From assembly GCF_000384115.1 (NCBI RefSeq), contig NZ_KB913029.1, positions 2,641,057 to 2,705,056 of the forward strand: a stretch of DNA of 64,000 bases, in the 5' to 3' direction. Under the pieces are notes generated by a model. The model did not search any database, was not told where the DNA came from, and worked only from the letters and a program-made list of their open reading frames with translations. This DNA comes from Sporichthya polymorpha DSM 43042 (GTDB lineage Bacteria; Actinomycetota; Actinomycetes; Sporichthyales; Sporichthyaceae). Position 1 is the first letter of the stretch. Every line of letters begins with the position of its first letter. The position numbers were made by a program, and so were the translations under genes. This document shows, piece by piece, positions 8,448 to 16,313 of the stretch.

Positions 8448-8858
8448 TCAGCTTCCGACCGCGACGACGCGCACCATCGTGGGTCCGTCCGGGGTGGCGT
8501 AGCGCACGCGGTCGCCGGGACGCGCGCCGATCAGCGCCCGGCCGAGTCCGTCCTCGGCGCTGAGCGCGTCGGGGTCGTAGACCTCGAGCGGGCTGACGAG
8601 CACCGTGCGCGGGCCCTTGCCGTCGTCGATGACCACCGTCGTGCCGACCCCGATCCCGACCCCGGCCGCGCGGTCCACGACCGTACCCAGGTAGTCGTGG
8701 ACGTCCCGGATGCGGCGATCGATCAGTTCGAGTTCCGCCGGAGAACGGCTCTCGCGGTCCAGCTCGCGGAGGCGGCGGTACTCCTCCTCGAGCAGCTCGC
8801 GGACCCGCGCCCGCAGCGTCCTCGCCCCGGCCCGGACGTCGGGCGTCGCCGCGCTCAT
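8448..8858 (-). CDS. GreA/GreB-family elongation-factor-like protein
   Basis: This 136-residue protein has an N-terminal acidic coiled coil (EEEYRRLRELDR near residue 24, then ELELIDRRIRDVHDYL) and a C-terminal Gre-type domain ending in LGRALIGARPGDRVRYATP. Gre factors enter the RNA polymerase secondary channel and rescue or modulate stalled transcription. Related proteins such as Rnk bind polymerase without cleavage. It is the last gene of a three-gene operon in which each start overlaps the previous stop (ATGA). The order is DoxX-like, USP, Gre-like. Two similar domains occur in this window at 11893 and 40009, each linked to USPs. A role in transcription during stress is inferred. Confidence 0.75.
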   Translation of the reverse strand: MSAATPDVRAGARTLRARVRELLEEEYRRLRELDRESRSPAELELIDRRIRDVHDYLGTVVDRAAGVGIGVGTTVVIDDGKGPRTVLVSPLEVYDPDALSAEDGLGRALIGARPGDRVRYATPDGPTMVRVVAVGS

Positions 8859-9358
8859 CGCCGGTCCGCCAGGAGCGGGCGGTCCGTCGCGGTCTCGTCG
8901 GCCGGGACGTGCCGGTCTCTCGCCGGCACGACGAGGACGGGGCAGGGGGCGCTGGTGACGCACCCCATGGACACGGTGCCGAGGACGCGACTGGTGACGA
9001 CGCCGTGGCCGTGGCTGCCGACGACCAGTAGGTCGGCCCCCTCGGCGAGAGCGGTGAGCGCGTGGGCGATGACGTCGCCGGGAACGACGATCGTGTCGAC
9101 CGGTGGTGCTTCGGGGACCCACGCCCGTACGGCGGCGACGTCGTTGGCGAGGTGCCGTTCCGCGTCGCGGCGTGCGGCCTGCGCGCGCGGCGAGGGGGCA
9201 CGGCCGGGGTCCGCGGCGGGGTTCAGCGCAGCCGGGTCGTAGTAGACGGCCGCGGCGAGGACGCGCGCGCCGTTGGTTCCTGCGTGGCGCAGGGCCCAGG
9301 TCAGGGCACGGCGTCCGCCGTCCGTCCCGTCGACGCCGACGACGATCTGTCCGGTCAT
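8855..9358 (-). CDS. Universal stress protein (UspA family, single domain)
   Basis: This 167-residue USP starts with the typical IVVGVDGTDGGRRALTWAL strand-helix. It carries the ATP-binding loop GSHGHGVVTSRVLGT, which fits G-2x-G-9x-G(S/T), followed by CPVLVVPA. It is therefore probably a nucleotide-binding USP, the class to which the DosR-regulated M. tuberculosis protein Rv2623 belongs. It is translationally coupled on both sides (ATGA overlaps), with the DoxX-like gene upstream and the Gre-like gene downstream. The operon start is about 80 bp from a DevR-box-like site shared with another USP operon. Confidence 0.9.
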   Translation of the reverse strand: MTGQIVVGVDGTDGGRRALTWALRHAGTNGARVLAAAVYYDPAALNPAADPGRAPSPRAQAARRDAERHLANDVAAVRAWVPEAPPVDTIVVPGDVIAHALTALAEGADLLVVGSHGHGVVTSRVLGTVSMGCVTSAPCPVLVVPARDRHVPADETATDRPLLADRR

Positions 9359-9792
9359 GATCGGTCCCTTCCGAGAATCAGCAGGATCAGCAGGGCGGGG
9401 ACGGCCCACAGCCAGTAGCCCCAACCCAGCGTCATCAGTCCGACGTGGAACAGTGCGGCGCCCGCGACGCCGAAGGGGGTGAGCGGCCCACCGGTCAGGA
9501 GGGCGGCGCCGATCGCGAATTCGCCCAGGGCGATCATCAGACCCCAGAAAGCCGGGTGCGCCATGAAGATGTCCTGCCAGGCGGAGAGGATGCCGGGCAC
9601 CCAGCTGCCGTCGGCCACCGGGCCGTAGATCGCCGGGTCGCCGGAGACGATTCCGACGTGGACACCGCTCGCCCACAGGAACAGCAGCCCGAAAGCGATC
9701 CGGACGGCGCCCGCTCGGCGGTCCTCCACCGGTCCCGGCGCTGTGCCGATCGCCCCGGGCGGTCGGTCGCTCACCAGGTGCTGGCTGCTCAT
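9355..9792 (-). CDS. DoxX-like integral membrane protein
   Basis: This 145-residue protein has four predicted membrane segments beginning near residue 27 (AVRIAFGLLFLWASGVHVGI). It has the size and topology of DoxX/DoxD-like or MauE-like membrane proteins, which are often linked with redox and thiol stress. The ATG at 9792 has a GAAGGGA ribosome binding site. It is the first gene of the operon with a USP and a Gre-like protein. The family assignment is from topology and general sequence flavour rather than a catalytic motif. Confidence 0.7.
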   Translation of the reverse strand: MSSQHLVSDRPPGAIGTAPGPVEDRRAGAVRIAFGLLFLWASGVHVGIVSGDPAIYGPVADGSWVPGILSAWQDIFMAHPAFWGLMIALGEFAIGAALLTGGPLTPFGVAGAALFHVGLMTLGWGYWLWAVPALLILLILGRDRS

Positions 9793-9873
9793 CGCGCGTC
9801 CCTTCTCACTGTCCTGCGTCCAGCGTGCTCGTGCCTGCCGCGCGACGGCAGGGCCAGGAGTTGTCGATGGCCC

Positions 9874-9887
9874 GGGACCTTCGGCTC
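9874..9887. promoter_or_regulatory. DevR-box-like site between two divergent USP operons
   Basis: GGGACCTTCGGCTC matches the GGGNCNNNNGNCCC core with one mismatch and continues as CCCG. It sits midway between the divergent starts at 9792 and 9972, so it could serve both operons. Confidence 0.45.
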
Positions 9888-9971
9888 CCGCAATCGGGGC
9901 GGATCGGACCTGATACGCCGCCGCCTCAGGGGGCAGCCTCGAGGGGAGGAGCGAGACCGGAGGAGGACGAC

Positions 9972-10418
9972 ATGAGTGGCACCAACGACCGGATCGTCGT
10001 CGGGGTGGACGGGTCCCCGGAGGCAGAGGCCGCTCTGCGCTGGGCGAACGCCGCGGCGCAGCGCAACGGCGCGACGCTCGACGTCGTGACGGCCTGGTCC
10101 TTGCCGGCCGCCTTCAGCTGGGACGTCGGCGCCTACGGCATCGACTGGCAGGGTGACGCCGAGAAGTCGCTGCAGGCCTCCCTCGACCGGGTCTTCGGAT
10201 CCGAGCGACCGGCGAACCTGCGCACGTTCGCGCTCGAGGGCGACCCGGCCCACTGCCTGGTCGAGCACGCCAAGGGTGCCCAGATGCTCGTGGTCGGCAA
10301 CCGCGGCCGCGGGGGCTTCCTCGGCCTGCTGCTCGGTTCTGTGAGTTCGAAGTGCGCCGCGCACGCGAAGTGTCCGGTGCTGATCGTCCACGCCGACGAC
10401 GACGTCCCCGCGGAGTGA
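9972..10418 (+). CDS. Universal stress protein (single domain, ATP-binding type)
   Basis: This 148-residue USP has RIVVGVDGSPEAEAALRWA at its N-terminus and the nucleotide loop GNRGRGGFLGLLLGS, a perfect G-2x-G-9x-GS match, then KCPVLIVHAD. The ATG at 9972 follows an excellent GGAGGAGG site. Its stop overlaps the GTG of a tandem USP gene. It heads a plus-strand operon that runs through 10415, probably 11390, 11893 and 13200. A DevR-box-like site lies 85 bp upstream. Confidence 0.92.
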   Translation: MSGTNDRIVVGVDGSPEAEAALRWANAAAQRNGATLDVVTAWSLPAAFSWDVGAYGIDWQGDAEKSLQASLDRVFGSERPANLRTFALEGDPAHCLVEHAKGAQMLVVGNRGRGGFLGLLLGSVSSKCAAHAKCPVLIVHADDDVPAE

Positions 10419-11311
10419 GCGGGATCCTCGTCGCGGTCGACGGATCCGCGTCCGCCGCGGCCGCGGTGACGGTCGCGGCCGAACACGCGGCCCGAGCGGC
10501 GGAGGCTCTGACGGTCGTTCACGTCGTCGAGCCCGCGTTGATCGGCCGGCCGCACGGGCCGGACCCGCTCCCGGACGCCGTCGCGGCCGCGCACACCGCG
10601 GGCCCGGGTGTCGAGATCCGCGCGCTCGGCCGGACCGGGCCGATCGACGACGTGCTCGTCGAACTCGCCCGGGACCACGACCTGCTCGTCGTGGGCAGTC
10701 GTGGACACGGCGCGGTGCGTGACGCGGCCCTGGGGTCGCACGCCGTCGCCCTCGCCGCGGCGGCGCCGTGTCCGGTCCTGGTCGTCCGACCGGGGGCGGA
10801 GCGGCACCGGCCGGGGGGACCTGTCGTGGCAGCGCTGCGCGGGGATCCGACGCGCGACGAACCTGTCCTCGACGTCGCGTTCGCCGAGGCCACGCTGCGC
10901 GGGGTGCCCGTCGTCCTGGCCCACGGCGTGAGCCGCGGGGTGCCGGTGCGACGTCTCGCGCTGGCGGCCTTGGCGACGCTGACCGTGGGCGGGACCGATC
11001 ACGGCCCCGATCTCCGGGCACACGCCCGGCGCTGGATCGAACGCCACCCCGACGTCGAGGTGCGCACCGAGGTGCGTCCCGGCGCGGCGGCCGCCGCGCT
11101 GCTGGAGGCGGCGCGCGGGGCGTCCCTGATCGTCCTCGGCACCCGAGGCCGGGGGACGCGCGCCGGCCTCGTGCTCGGCTCGGTCAGTCAGGCAGTCCTG
11201 CACCACGCGCACAGCCTCGTGCTGCTCGTGCCGCCCCTCCTCGTCCCGCCTCTCCCCGTCCCGCCGCCGGGCGGTCCCGACTCGAAAGGGTCGAGGGTCC
11301 CACGCCAGTGA
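10415..11311 (+). CDS. Tandem-domain universal stress protein
   Basis: This 298-residue protein has two USP domains, like the DosR-regulated mycobacterial proteins Rv1996 and Rv2005c. Domain 1 has GSRGHGAVRDAALGS and domain 2 has GTRGRGTRAGLVLGS, both intact nucleotide-binding loops. GTG 10415 overlaps the previous stop (GTGA), so translation is coupled. The last ~25 residues are a proline-rich tail (LLVPPLLVPPLPVPPPGG) not typical of the family. It may act as an intramolecular dimer that stores or senses ATP under stress; that function is inferred from the family. Confidence 0.9.
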   Translation: MSGILVAVDGSASAAAAVTVAAEHAARAAEALTVVHVVEPALIGRPHGPDPLPDAVAAAHTAGPGVEIRALGRTGPIDDVLVELARDHDLLVVGSRGHGAVRDAALGSHAVALAAAAPCPVLVVRPGAERHRPGGPVVAALRGDPTRDEPVLDVAFAEATLRGVPVVLAHGVSRGVPVRRLALAALATLTVGGTDHGPDLRAHARRWIERHPDVEVRTEVRPGAAAAALLEAARGASLIVLGTRGRGTRAGLVLGSVSQAVLHHAHSLVLLVPPLLVPPLPVPPPGGPDSKGSRVPRQ

Positions 11312-11389
11312 GGACCGCTTCCTCTGCCTCTGGGCCGCCTCGACGACGGACTCTTGAGAGATAAGAGGAAGAACGAGCAGAGGAACGCA

Positions 11390-11896
11390 ATGCGGACCAG
11401 GAAGAGCCACCGTGAGTCGCGCGGACGGATCGTCGTCGGGACCGACGGGTCCCATGCTTCCGTCGCCGCGGTGCGTTGGGCGCTCGACGCCGCCCAGCAG
11501 ACCGACAGCTGGCTCGACGTGGTGCTCGTCCGCAGTCCCGCGATCGACTTCGGGTGGCTGGGCACTCCGCCGATTCACGGGTGGGCCCAGGAGTCCGGTC
11601 TGGCCGGGCACCTACTCCTTGCCCGGCTGCTGGACACGGTGACTGAGCCGGTTCCCGAGATCGTGCGAACCTTCGTGATCGAAGGTGATCCCGCGGAGTG
11701 CTTGATCGCCCACGCCCACGGTGCCGATGTTCTCGTTCTCGCCGACCGGGGAACCGGCGGCTTCCTCGGCCTCCGGCTCGGCTCGGTGGCCTCGGCCTGT
11801 TCGGTCGGCGCCTCCTGCCCCGTTCTCATCGTTCCCTCGGGTCGGCGAACCGACCTGGACCCGGCCCCCCGCACCACGACAGGAGCTCTCTCATGA
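11390..11896 (+). CDS. Universal stress protein with altered nucleotide loop
   Basis: This 168-residue USP starts RIVVGTDGSHASVAAVRWAL after a basic N-terminal extension. The loop reads ADRGTGGFLGLRLGS, so the first glycine of G-2x-G-9x-GS is replaced by alanine; the rest is intact. ATG 11390 is chosen for its AGAGGAA site over the open frame from 11354. It begins 78 bp after the tandem USP gene, so a secondary promoter is possible. Its stop overlaps the start of the Gre-USP fusion gene (ATGA), which couples the two. Confidence 0.88.
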   Translation: MRTRKSHRESRGRIVVGTDGSHASVAAVRWALDAAQQTDSWLDVVLVRSPAIDFGWLGTPPIHGWAQESGLAGHLLLARLLDTVTEPVPEIVRTFVIEGDPAECLIAHAHGADVLVLADRGTGGFLGLRLGSVASACSVGASCPVLIVPSGRRTDLDPAPRTTTGALS

Positions 11897-13200
11897 GCAG
11901 CGGCGCTGTGACGACCCAGATTCCCCGCGCGGCGGCGGACACCCTGCGCCAGCAGCTCCGCGTCGTTGCGGAGGAGGAGTACCTCCGGCTCCGCACGATC
12001 GACCGGCCCGCTCTGCTCCTGCGCGGGGTGGCCGGGGCGGAAGCCGGCGAGGATCCCGACGTGACCACCGCCGAGCTCGAGGTGGTCGACGAGCGCATTG
12101 CCGCGCTCGACCACTTCCTGCACCGGACCTCGACCGACCTCACGTCCGCGGGTCGCGTGCTGCTGGTGGATCGAGGAGACGGTCCCGAGTACCTGCTGGT
12201 GTCCGAGCTTCCGGTCGTCGACGAACGAGTCGTCGCGGCCGACGCGCCGTTGGGCAAGGCACTCTGCGACGCGGTCGCCGGTCAGACCGTCACCTATGTC
12301 ACGCCGAGCGGGTCGTGCGAGGCCTACGTCATCGCCACCGAACCGATCGAGCCGGGACCGGCCCTCCCCGCCGGTGCGTACGGAGTTCCAGCCGCCGAGG
12401 TGCTGGTCGGGTTCGACGGCAGCCCGTCCTCTCGGACCGCGGTCGCGTGGGCAGCGAAGGAGGCCGCGCTCCGGGCCCGGCCGCTCCGGGTCCTCCACGC
12501 CCGTGCGAGCGCCGAGCCGAGCGTGCGCGCCGACGGGACGCTGTCCGAGGGGATTCAGTTGGCGTTGACCGACCTGGGCGCGGACCGTATCCGTGCCACG
12601 GCCGTCACCGGCCAACCGGCTCCACGCCTGGCCGAACGTGCCGATCGCGCCGAGCTGGTGGTCGTCGGGCGCGGCGGCGAGACCGACAACGGCCTCGGCC
12701 CCGTGGCGGAGAAGGTGCTGTCGGGGACCTCACGCACCACCGTGGTCGTTCCCCCGGCCGAGCCGCCGGCTCGCGGCCGGGTCGTGGTCGGACTGCACGA
12801 CTCCTGGCACGCCGCCGACGCGCTGTCGGTGGGCTTCGCCGAAGCGCATCGCCGCGGAGCGCACCTGTTGGTGACGGTCATTCGTGACGCGGCCCGTGGC
12901 ACCCACGACCTGGAGCCGGCGTTCCACGCCCCGGACGAGCAGGACCACGCGGAAGCGCTGCACCTGCCCGCTGCGGTGGCGGAGGTGGGGCAGGCCTATC
13001 CCGGAGTCCAGGTGCGGACCAGCGTTCAGACCGGACACTTCTCGACCGTGCTGACCGAGCTGTCCAACTCGGCCGACCTGGTCGTGCTCGGGATGGGCGG
13101 GCGGGCCCACGGGATGGGGCGCAAGGAGTTGCTCGTTGCGAGCCACGCCCGGTGTCCGGTCATCGTGGTCCGCGAAAGCTCTGGTCGAGGGGAGTTCTGA
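11893..13200 (+). CDS. Gre-like domain fused to two universal stress protein domains
   Basis: This 435-residue protein appears to be a three-domain fusion. Residues about 15-155 match the Gre-like proteins at 8448 and 40009: the acidic coiled coil VAEEEYLRLRTIDRPAL, then RVLLVDRGDGPEYLLVSE and PLGKALCDAVAGQTVTYVTP. Residues about 168-297 form a USP domain beginning EVLVGFDGSPSSRTAVAWA. Residues about 298-430 form a second USP domain beginning RVVVGLHDSWHAADAL. Neither USP domain has a clean G-2x-G-9x-GS loop (VVVGRGGETDNGLG; LGMGGRAHGMGRKELL), so ATP binding may be lost. It is coupled to a USP upstream and to a flavin-type oxidase downstream. It suggests that Gre-like and USP domains work together on RNA polymerase, which is an inference. 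Confidence 0.8.
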   Translation: MSSGAVTTQIPRAAADTLRQQLRVVAEEEYLRLRTIDRPALLLRGVAGAEAGEDPDVTTAELEVVDERIAALDHFLHRTSTDLTSAGRVLLVDRGDGPEYLLVSELPVVDERVVAADAPLGKALCDAVAGQTVTYVTPSGSCEAYVIATEPIEPGPALPAGAYGVPAAEVLVGFDGSPSSRTAVAWAAKEAALRARPLRVLHARASAEPSVRADGTLSEGIQLALTDLGADRIRATAVTGQPAPRLAERADRAELVVVGRGGETDNGLGPVAEKVLSGTSRTTVVVPPAEPPARGRVVVGLHDSWHAADALSVGFAEAHRRGAHLLVTVIRDAARGTHDLEPAFHAPDEQDHAEALHLPAAVAEVGQAYPGVQVRTSVQTGHFSTVLTELSNSADLVVLGMGGRAHGMGRKELLVASHARCPVIVVRESSGRGEF

Positions 13201-13616
13201 TGTCTCTGCCCGGATCCGTGGTTCGGCACCTGGACCCGCTCGACGAGAAGACGGCGATGACGTTGCTGGCCCGCGAACAGGTGGGCCGGCTGGCCTTCTG
13301 CATGCACGGCGGACCGCACATCGAGGTCGTGAACTTCGTCGTGGTCGACGGGGACGTCATCTTCCGAATCGGTGTGAGTGCCAAACTCGCCGCGCTCGGC
13401 CGGGGCGGGGTGTTCGCCCTCCAGTGCGACCGCATCAACACGGGAACCCGCACCGGGTGGACCGTCACCGTCCAGGGACCGGCGCGGACGCTCAGTGCAG
13501 AGGAGGTCGCCGCTCTCCCCATTCAGCCTGACCCCTGGGCTCCGGGCGAACGGCCGCGAGTGGTCTGTCTGACCCCACGTCACATCTTCGGGCGGGTCCT
13601 CTCCGCCGACGAGTGA
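13200..13616 (+). CDS. Pyridoxamine 5'-phosphate oxidase-like flavin/F420-binding protein
   Basis: This 138-residue split-barrel protein has the typical family start: LDEKTAMTLLAREQVGRLAF, then PHIEVVNFVVVDGDVIFRI and TGWTVTVQGPART. Such proteins bind FMN, F420 or heme. Members occur in the mycobacterial DosR regulon (for example Rv3129 and Rv2074-type proteins; family recalled, not searched). The start codon overlaps the stop of the Gre-USP fusion by one base, so it is the last gene of that operon. The enzymatic substrate is unknown. Confidence 0.85.
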   Translation: MSLPGSVVRHLDPLDEKTAMTLLAREQVGRLAFCMHGGPHIEVVNFVVVDGDVIFRIGVSAKLAALGRGGVFALQCDRINTGTRTGWTVTVQGPARTLSAEEVAALPIQPDPWAPGERPRVVCLTPRHIFGRVLSADE

Positions 13617-13728
13617 GATGTGTCAGAGGACGTGCTGCTCGCGGCCTCGCCGGCAGAAGGCCGAACGACCTGGGATTTCGGGACGAACGCCTCGGGCGGA
13701 TCGGTCTGATTCGGACGACGATGGCGAT

Positions 13729-14538
13729 ATGGGATCGCCCCTCCGTCTGGTCCTCGCCCTCGCGGTGGCGGGTGCAGCGATGGCGGCAGCGCCCGCCGAC
13801 GCCACCGCGCTGGTGTCGACCCCGACTGCGATGCCGGCGGTGCAGCGGGCCGTCGCCGCGGCGGCCAGGCTGCCGTTGCCGCCCGTTCCCCCGATCACGG
13901 TGATCGAGGACCCTGCGCTCCAAGCCCAGGGCCAGGTGCTCAACCGGACGATCTGGATCAACACCAACGCGGACGAGGCCTCGCAGGCCCGGACCGTGCT
14001 CCACGAGATCGGCCACGTGCTCGACGACTCCGGTGAGCTGGACACCAGCCCGGTGGTCGCCGCGCTGCGGAGGACGCCGACCGTGCGGGGCCTGATCGCC
14101 GACTCGCTCAACGGAGATGCTTGGGCCCGTTACGCCATCGCGGACGACGAACTCTTCGCCCGCGGGTTCGTGCAGTTCGTCGTAGAGCGCTCCGACGACG
14201 CCGCCCTGATCGACGCGGTCCGATCCTTCGAGCGGGCGCAATGGCCGGCCGACGAGTTCGCGCGGGTGACGTCTTCGTACGAGCGCCTGTTCGGAGTGTG
14301 GGGTCATCGCGGCAGCGGAGGCGTGGGACTCGACGTCGCCGCCGTGCTCGGCCGCTCGCCGACCCTGCCGAACCCCGTCGGCGTCGACGAGACCCCGGGG
14401 CGGGCCGCCCCAGGCAGCCCGGATCGTCCGACGTCGTTCAGGCGGCGTCGGTGTCGGGGCGGGGTTGATGTCGCTGGTCCTGTTGTTCCTGCTGCTGGTC
14501 GGGTTCGGGGTGGTGGTCCAGCAGGGGTGGGTTGGTGA
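13729..14538 (+). CDS. Secreted HExxH putative metalloprotein
   Basis: From ATG 13729 the protein has a clear signal peptide (LVLALAVAGAAMAAAPADA), then an approximately 240-residue secreted region. It contains a zinc-metallopeptidase motif, LHEIGHVLDD, preceded by NRTIWINTNADEASQARTV. A glutamate further on (DDELFARGFVQF) could be a third zinc ligand. This resembles small secreted or ImmA/IrrE-like metalloproteins, but the substrate is unknown. The last 100 bases overlap the 3' end of the convergent HNH gene. The C-terminal tail is arginine- and glycine-rich and is probably not conserved. Confidence 0.6.
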   Translation: MGSPLRLVLALAVAGAAMAAAPADATALVSTPTAMPAVQRAVAAAARLPLPPVPPITVIEDPALQAQGQVLNRTIWINTNADEASQARTVLHEIGHVLDDSGELDTSPVVAALRRTPTVRGLIADSLNGDAWARYAIADDELFARGFVQFVVERSDDAALIDAVRSFERAQWPADEFARVTSSYERLFGVWGHRGSGGVGLDVAAVLGRSPTLPNPVGVDETPGRAAPGSPDRPTSFRRRRCRGGVDVAGPVVPAAGRVRGGGPAGVGW

Positions 14539-16216
14539 CGGGGTAGTGGATGCCGAGGCGGGTGGTCCAGCACCAGCGGTGTTCCTCGATGCGTTCGAGG
14601 GTCCAGCCGCCGTTGGTTTTGAGGTCGTGGTCGTGGGCGCATTCGGGGGCGAGGTTGTCCTCGATGGTGGGGCCGCCGAGGGCGTGGTCGTGGATGTGGT
14701 CGATCTGGGCGCGGTGGGAGGCCCGGTTGCAGGCGACGCCGATGCAGTCGGGGATGGCGAGTTGGAGGCGGCGGCGTTGGGTGAGGGTGGGGTAGCGGCG
14801 TCGGTGGGCGCGTTCTTGGCGGGCGATGACCTCGGCGAGGCGGGCGGGGTCACCGGATTGTTCGGCTTCGTCGCGTTCGGCCCATTCGCGCCAGTAGCGG
14901 TCTTCGGCGATGCGTTCCTGGCGGCCCAGGCTGCGTTGGAGGTGTTCGATGACCGGGATCCAGATCGGGTCCACGGGTGGGACGTCGGGGGAGTGGGCGC
15001 GTAGGGCGAGTTGGTCGAGCAGGTCGATGGGGACGAGCAGGTCGAGCACGCCCTTGGGGACCAGTTCGCCGCTCGGTTGGGCCCAGCCGGTGGGGCGGGG
15101 CCCGGCCAGGGCGGTGTGGGCGAGGCGGCCTTCGTCGTCGATGAACGCGACCCGCCAGGTTCCCAGGGCCATGCGTTGGGCGATCCGGCGGGCGCTGGCC
15201 GGGCTGATCGGTCCGGCCCCGGCCAACTCGGCGGGGTGTTCGTCGAACCCGAGCAGGGTGGAGAACTTCACCCGCAGCACGACCCCGATGTAGGGGGAGT
15301 ACCGGGCGCTGTGCGCCAACCCGGCGCGCACCCCGGCCGGGAGCGGGTCATCCACGTGCCGGGCCGGCTCAGCCGCGCTCGTTGTGGACTCGGTCTCGCC
15401 GTCGGTCCCGGCGCTGTTCTCGTCCTCGCTGTTCTCGTCCTGGCCGTCTCCGCTGTCCGGGATCGGTTCGGGGCGGGTCTTGGCGTAGTCGGCGAGGATT
15501 TCGGCGTCGGAGAAGCCGGTCCAGGTGCCGTCGAGGCAGCCGAGGTAGAGGTCGGAGCGGGTGGCGTCGATCCCGCGGGGGTCACCGTCGCGTTTGGCGG
15601 CGTCGGCCAGGGCGTGGATGCGGCCCTTGGCGGCGGCGACCCGGTCGACCTCGAGTTGCTGTCCGGCCAGGTCCGCGGTCCCGTCCGGGTTCTGCCAGGA
15701 GATGACGCGGCGTTTGCGGACTGCGTCGGTGTAGCGGCGTTCGGCCCAGGTCGGGTCGAGCGCGATCGCGCGTTTCTTGATCCGGGCGACGAGCTTGCCG
15801 GTCACCCAGGGCTGCTCGGCCGACAGGCCGCAGTGCGGCAGGACCTCGGCGCAGATCTGGTGGGCGTGGGCGTCGGAGAGGTCCTTGACCCAGAACACGA
15901 TCGCGGCGGCCTGGCGTTCGTCCAGGTCCCCGGTGGCCATCGCGGCGTGCAGTTCGGGCAGGCGCCGGCACACCGTCCAGGCCAGATCCACCAGCGCGGC
16001 GGCGGCCGGGACCGAGAGGGAGTACATGGCCCGGACCTCATCGACCGAGTACCGCTCCGGTTCGGCCATCCGCGCCACCCGGGCCCCGGAGTCCGGCGCG
16101 CAGGCGGCGACCTCGGCCACCGCCGCCAGGCGCGCGGCGGCGGCGATGTTCAGGGTGCGCTGAGCCGCAACCGCGTGCGCGACACACTCCGCGCCGGTCA
16201 GCCCGCTCAGCTCCAT
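14438..16216 (-). CDS. DUF222 / HNH endonuclease domain protein (13E12 family)
   Basis: This 592-residue protein has an N-terminal DUF222 helical region (MELSGLTGAECVAHAVAAQ onward, with the REMY-like segment RYSVDEVRAMYSL). A C-terminal HNH nuclease motif follows: CIGVACNRASHRAQIDH, HDHALGG and a downstream HDHDLKTNGG. A low-complexity acidic Glu/Asp/Ser stretch lies in the middle, and a Gln/Pro/His-rich tail ends the protein. ATG 16216 follows a GGGG-rich site; the longer frame to 16351 would enter the cydC 3' end. Members are common, multicopy and mobile in actinobacteria. Unlike the paralogue at 54407, I see no LexA box upstream. Confidence 0.88.
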   Translation of the reverse strand: MELSGLTGAECVAHAVAAQRTLNIAAAARLAAVAEVAACAPDSGARVARMAEPERYSVDEVRAMYSLSVPAAAALVDLAWTVCRRLPELHAAMATGDLDERQAAAIVFWVKDLSDAHAHQICAEVLPHCGLSAEQPWVTGKLVARIKKRAIALDPTWAERRYTDAVRKRRVISWQNPDGTADLAGQQLEVDRVAAAKGRIHALADAAKRDGDPRGIDATRSDLYLGCLDGTWTGFSDAEILADYAKTRPEPIPDSGDGQDENSEDENSAGTDGETESTTSAAEPARHVDDPLPAGVRAGLAHSARYSPYIGVVLRVKFSTLLGFDEHPAELAGAGPISPASARRIAQRMALGTWRVAFIDDEGRLAHTALAGPRPTGWAQPSGELVPKGVLDLLVPIDLLDQLALRAHSPDVPPVDPIWIPVIEHLQRSLGRQERIAEDRYWREWAERDEAEQSGDPARLAEVIARQERAHRRRYPTLTQRRRLQLAIPDCIGVACNRASHRAQIDHIHDHALGGPTIEDNLAPECAHDHDLKTNGGWTLERIEEHRWCWTTRLGIHYPVTNPPLLDHHPEPDQQQEQQDQRHQPRPDTDAA

Positions 16217-16313
16217 ACCCCGGAACCTAGCGCCCACCACCGACAAAACTATCCCTGGGGGCGACCGGCAGAATGACCGCAACATGTTGTGTCGTAGGCA
16301 TCCTGACGGACAC

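Noticed and set aside
16280-16289. CAACATGTTG palindrome upstream of the first HNH gene
   Set aside because: It has only 2-bp spacing in the centre and C/G instead of G/C at the outer positions, so it does not fit the LexA box GAAC-N4-GTTC.
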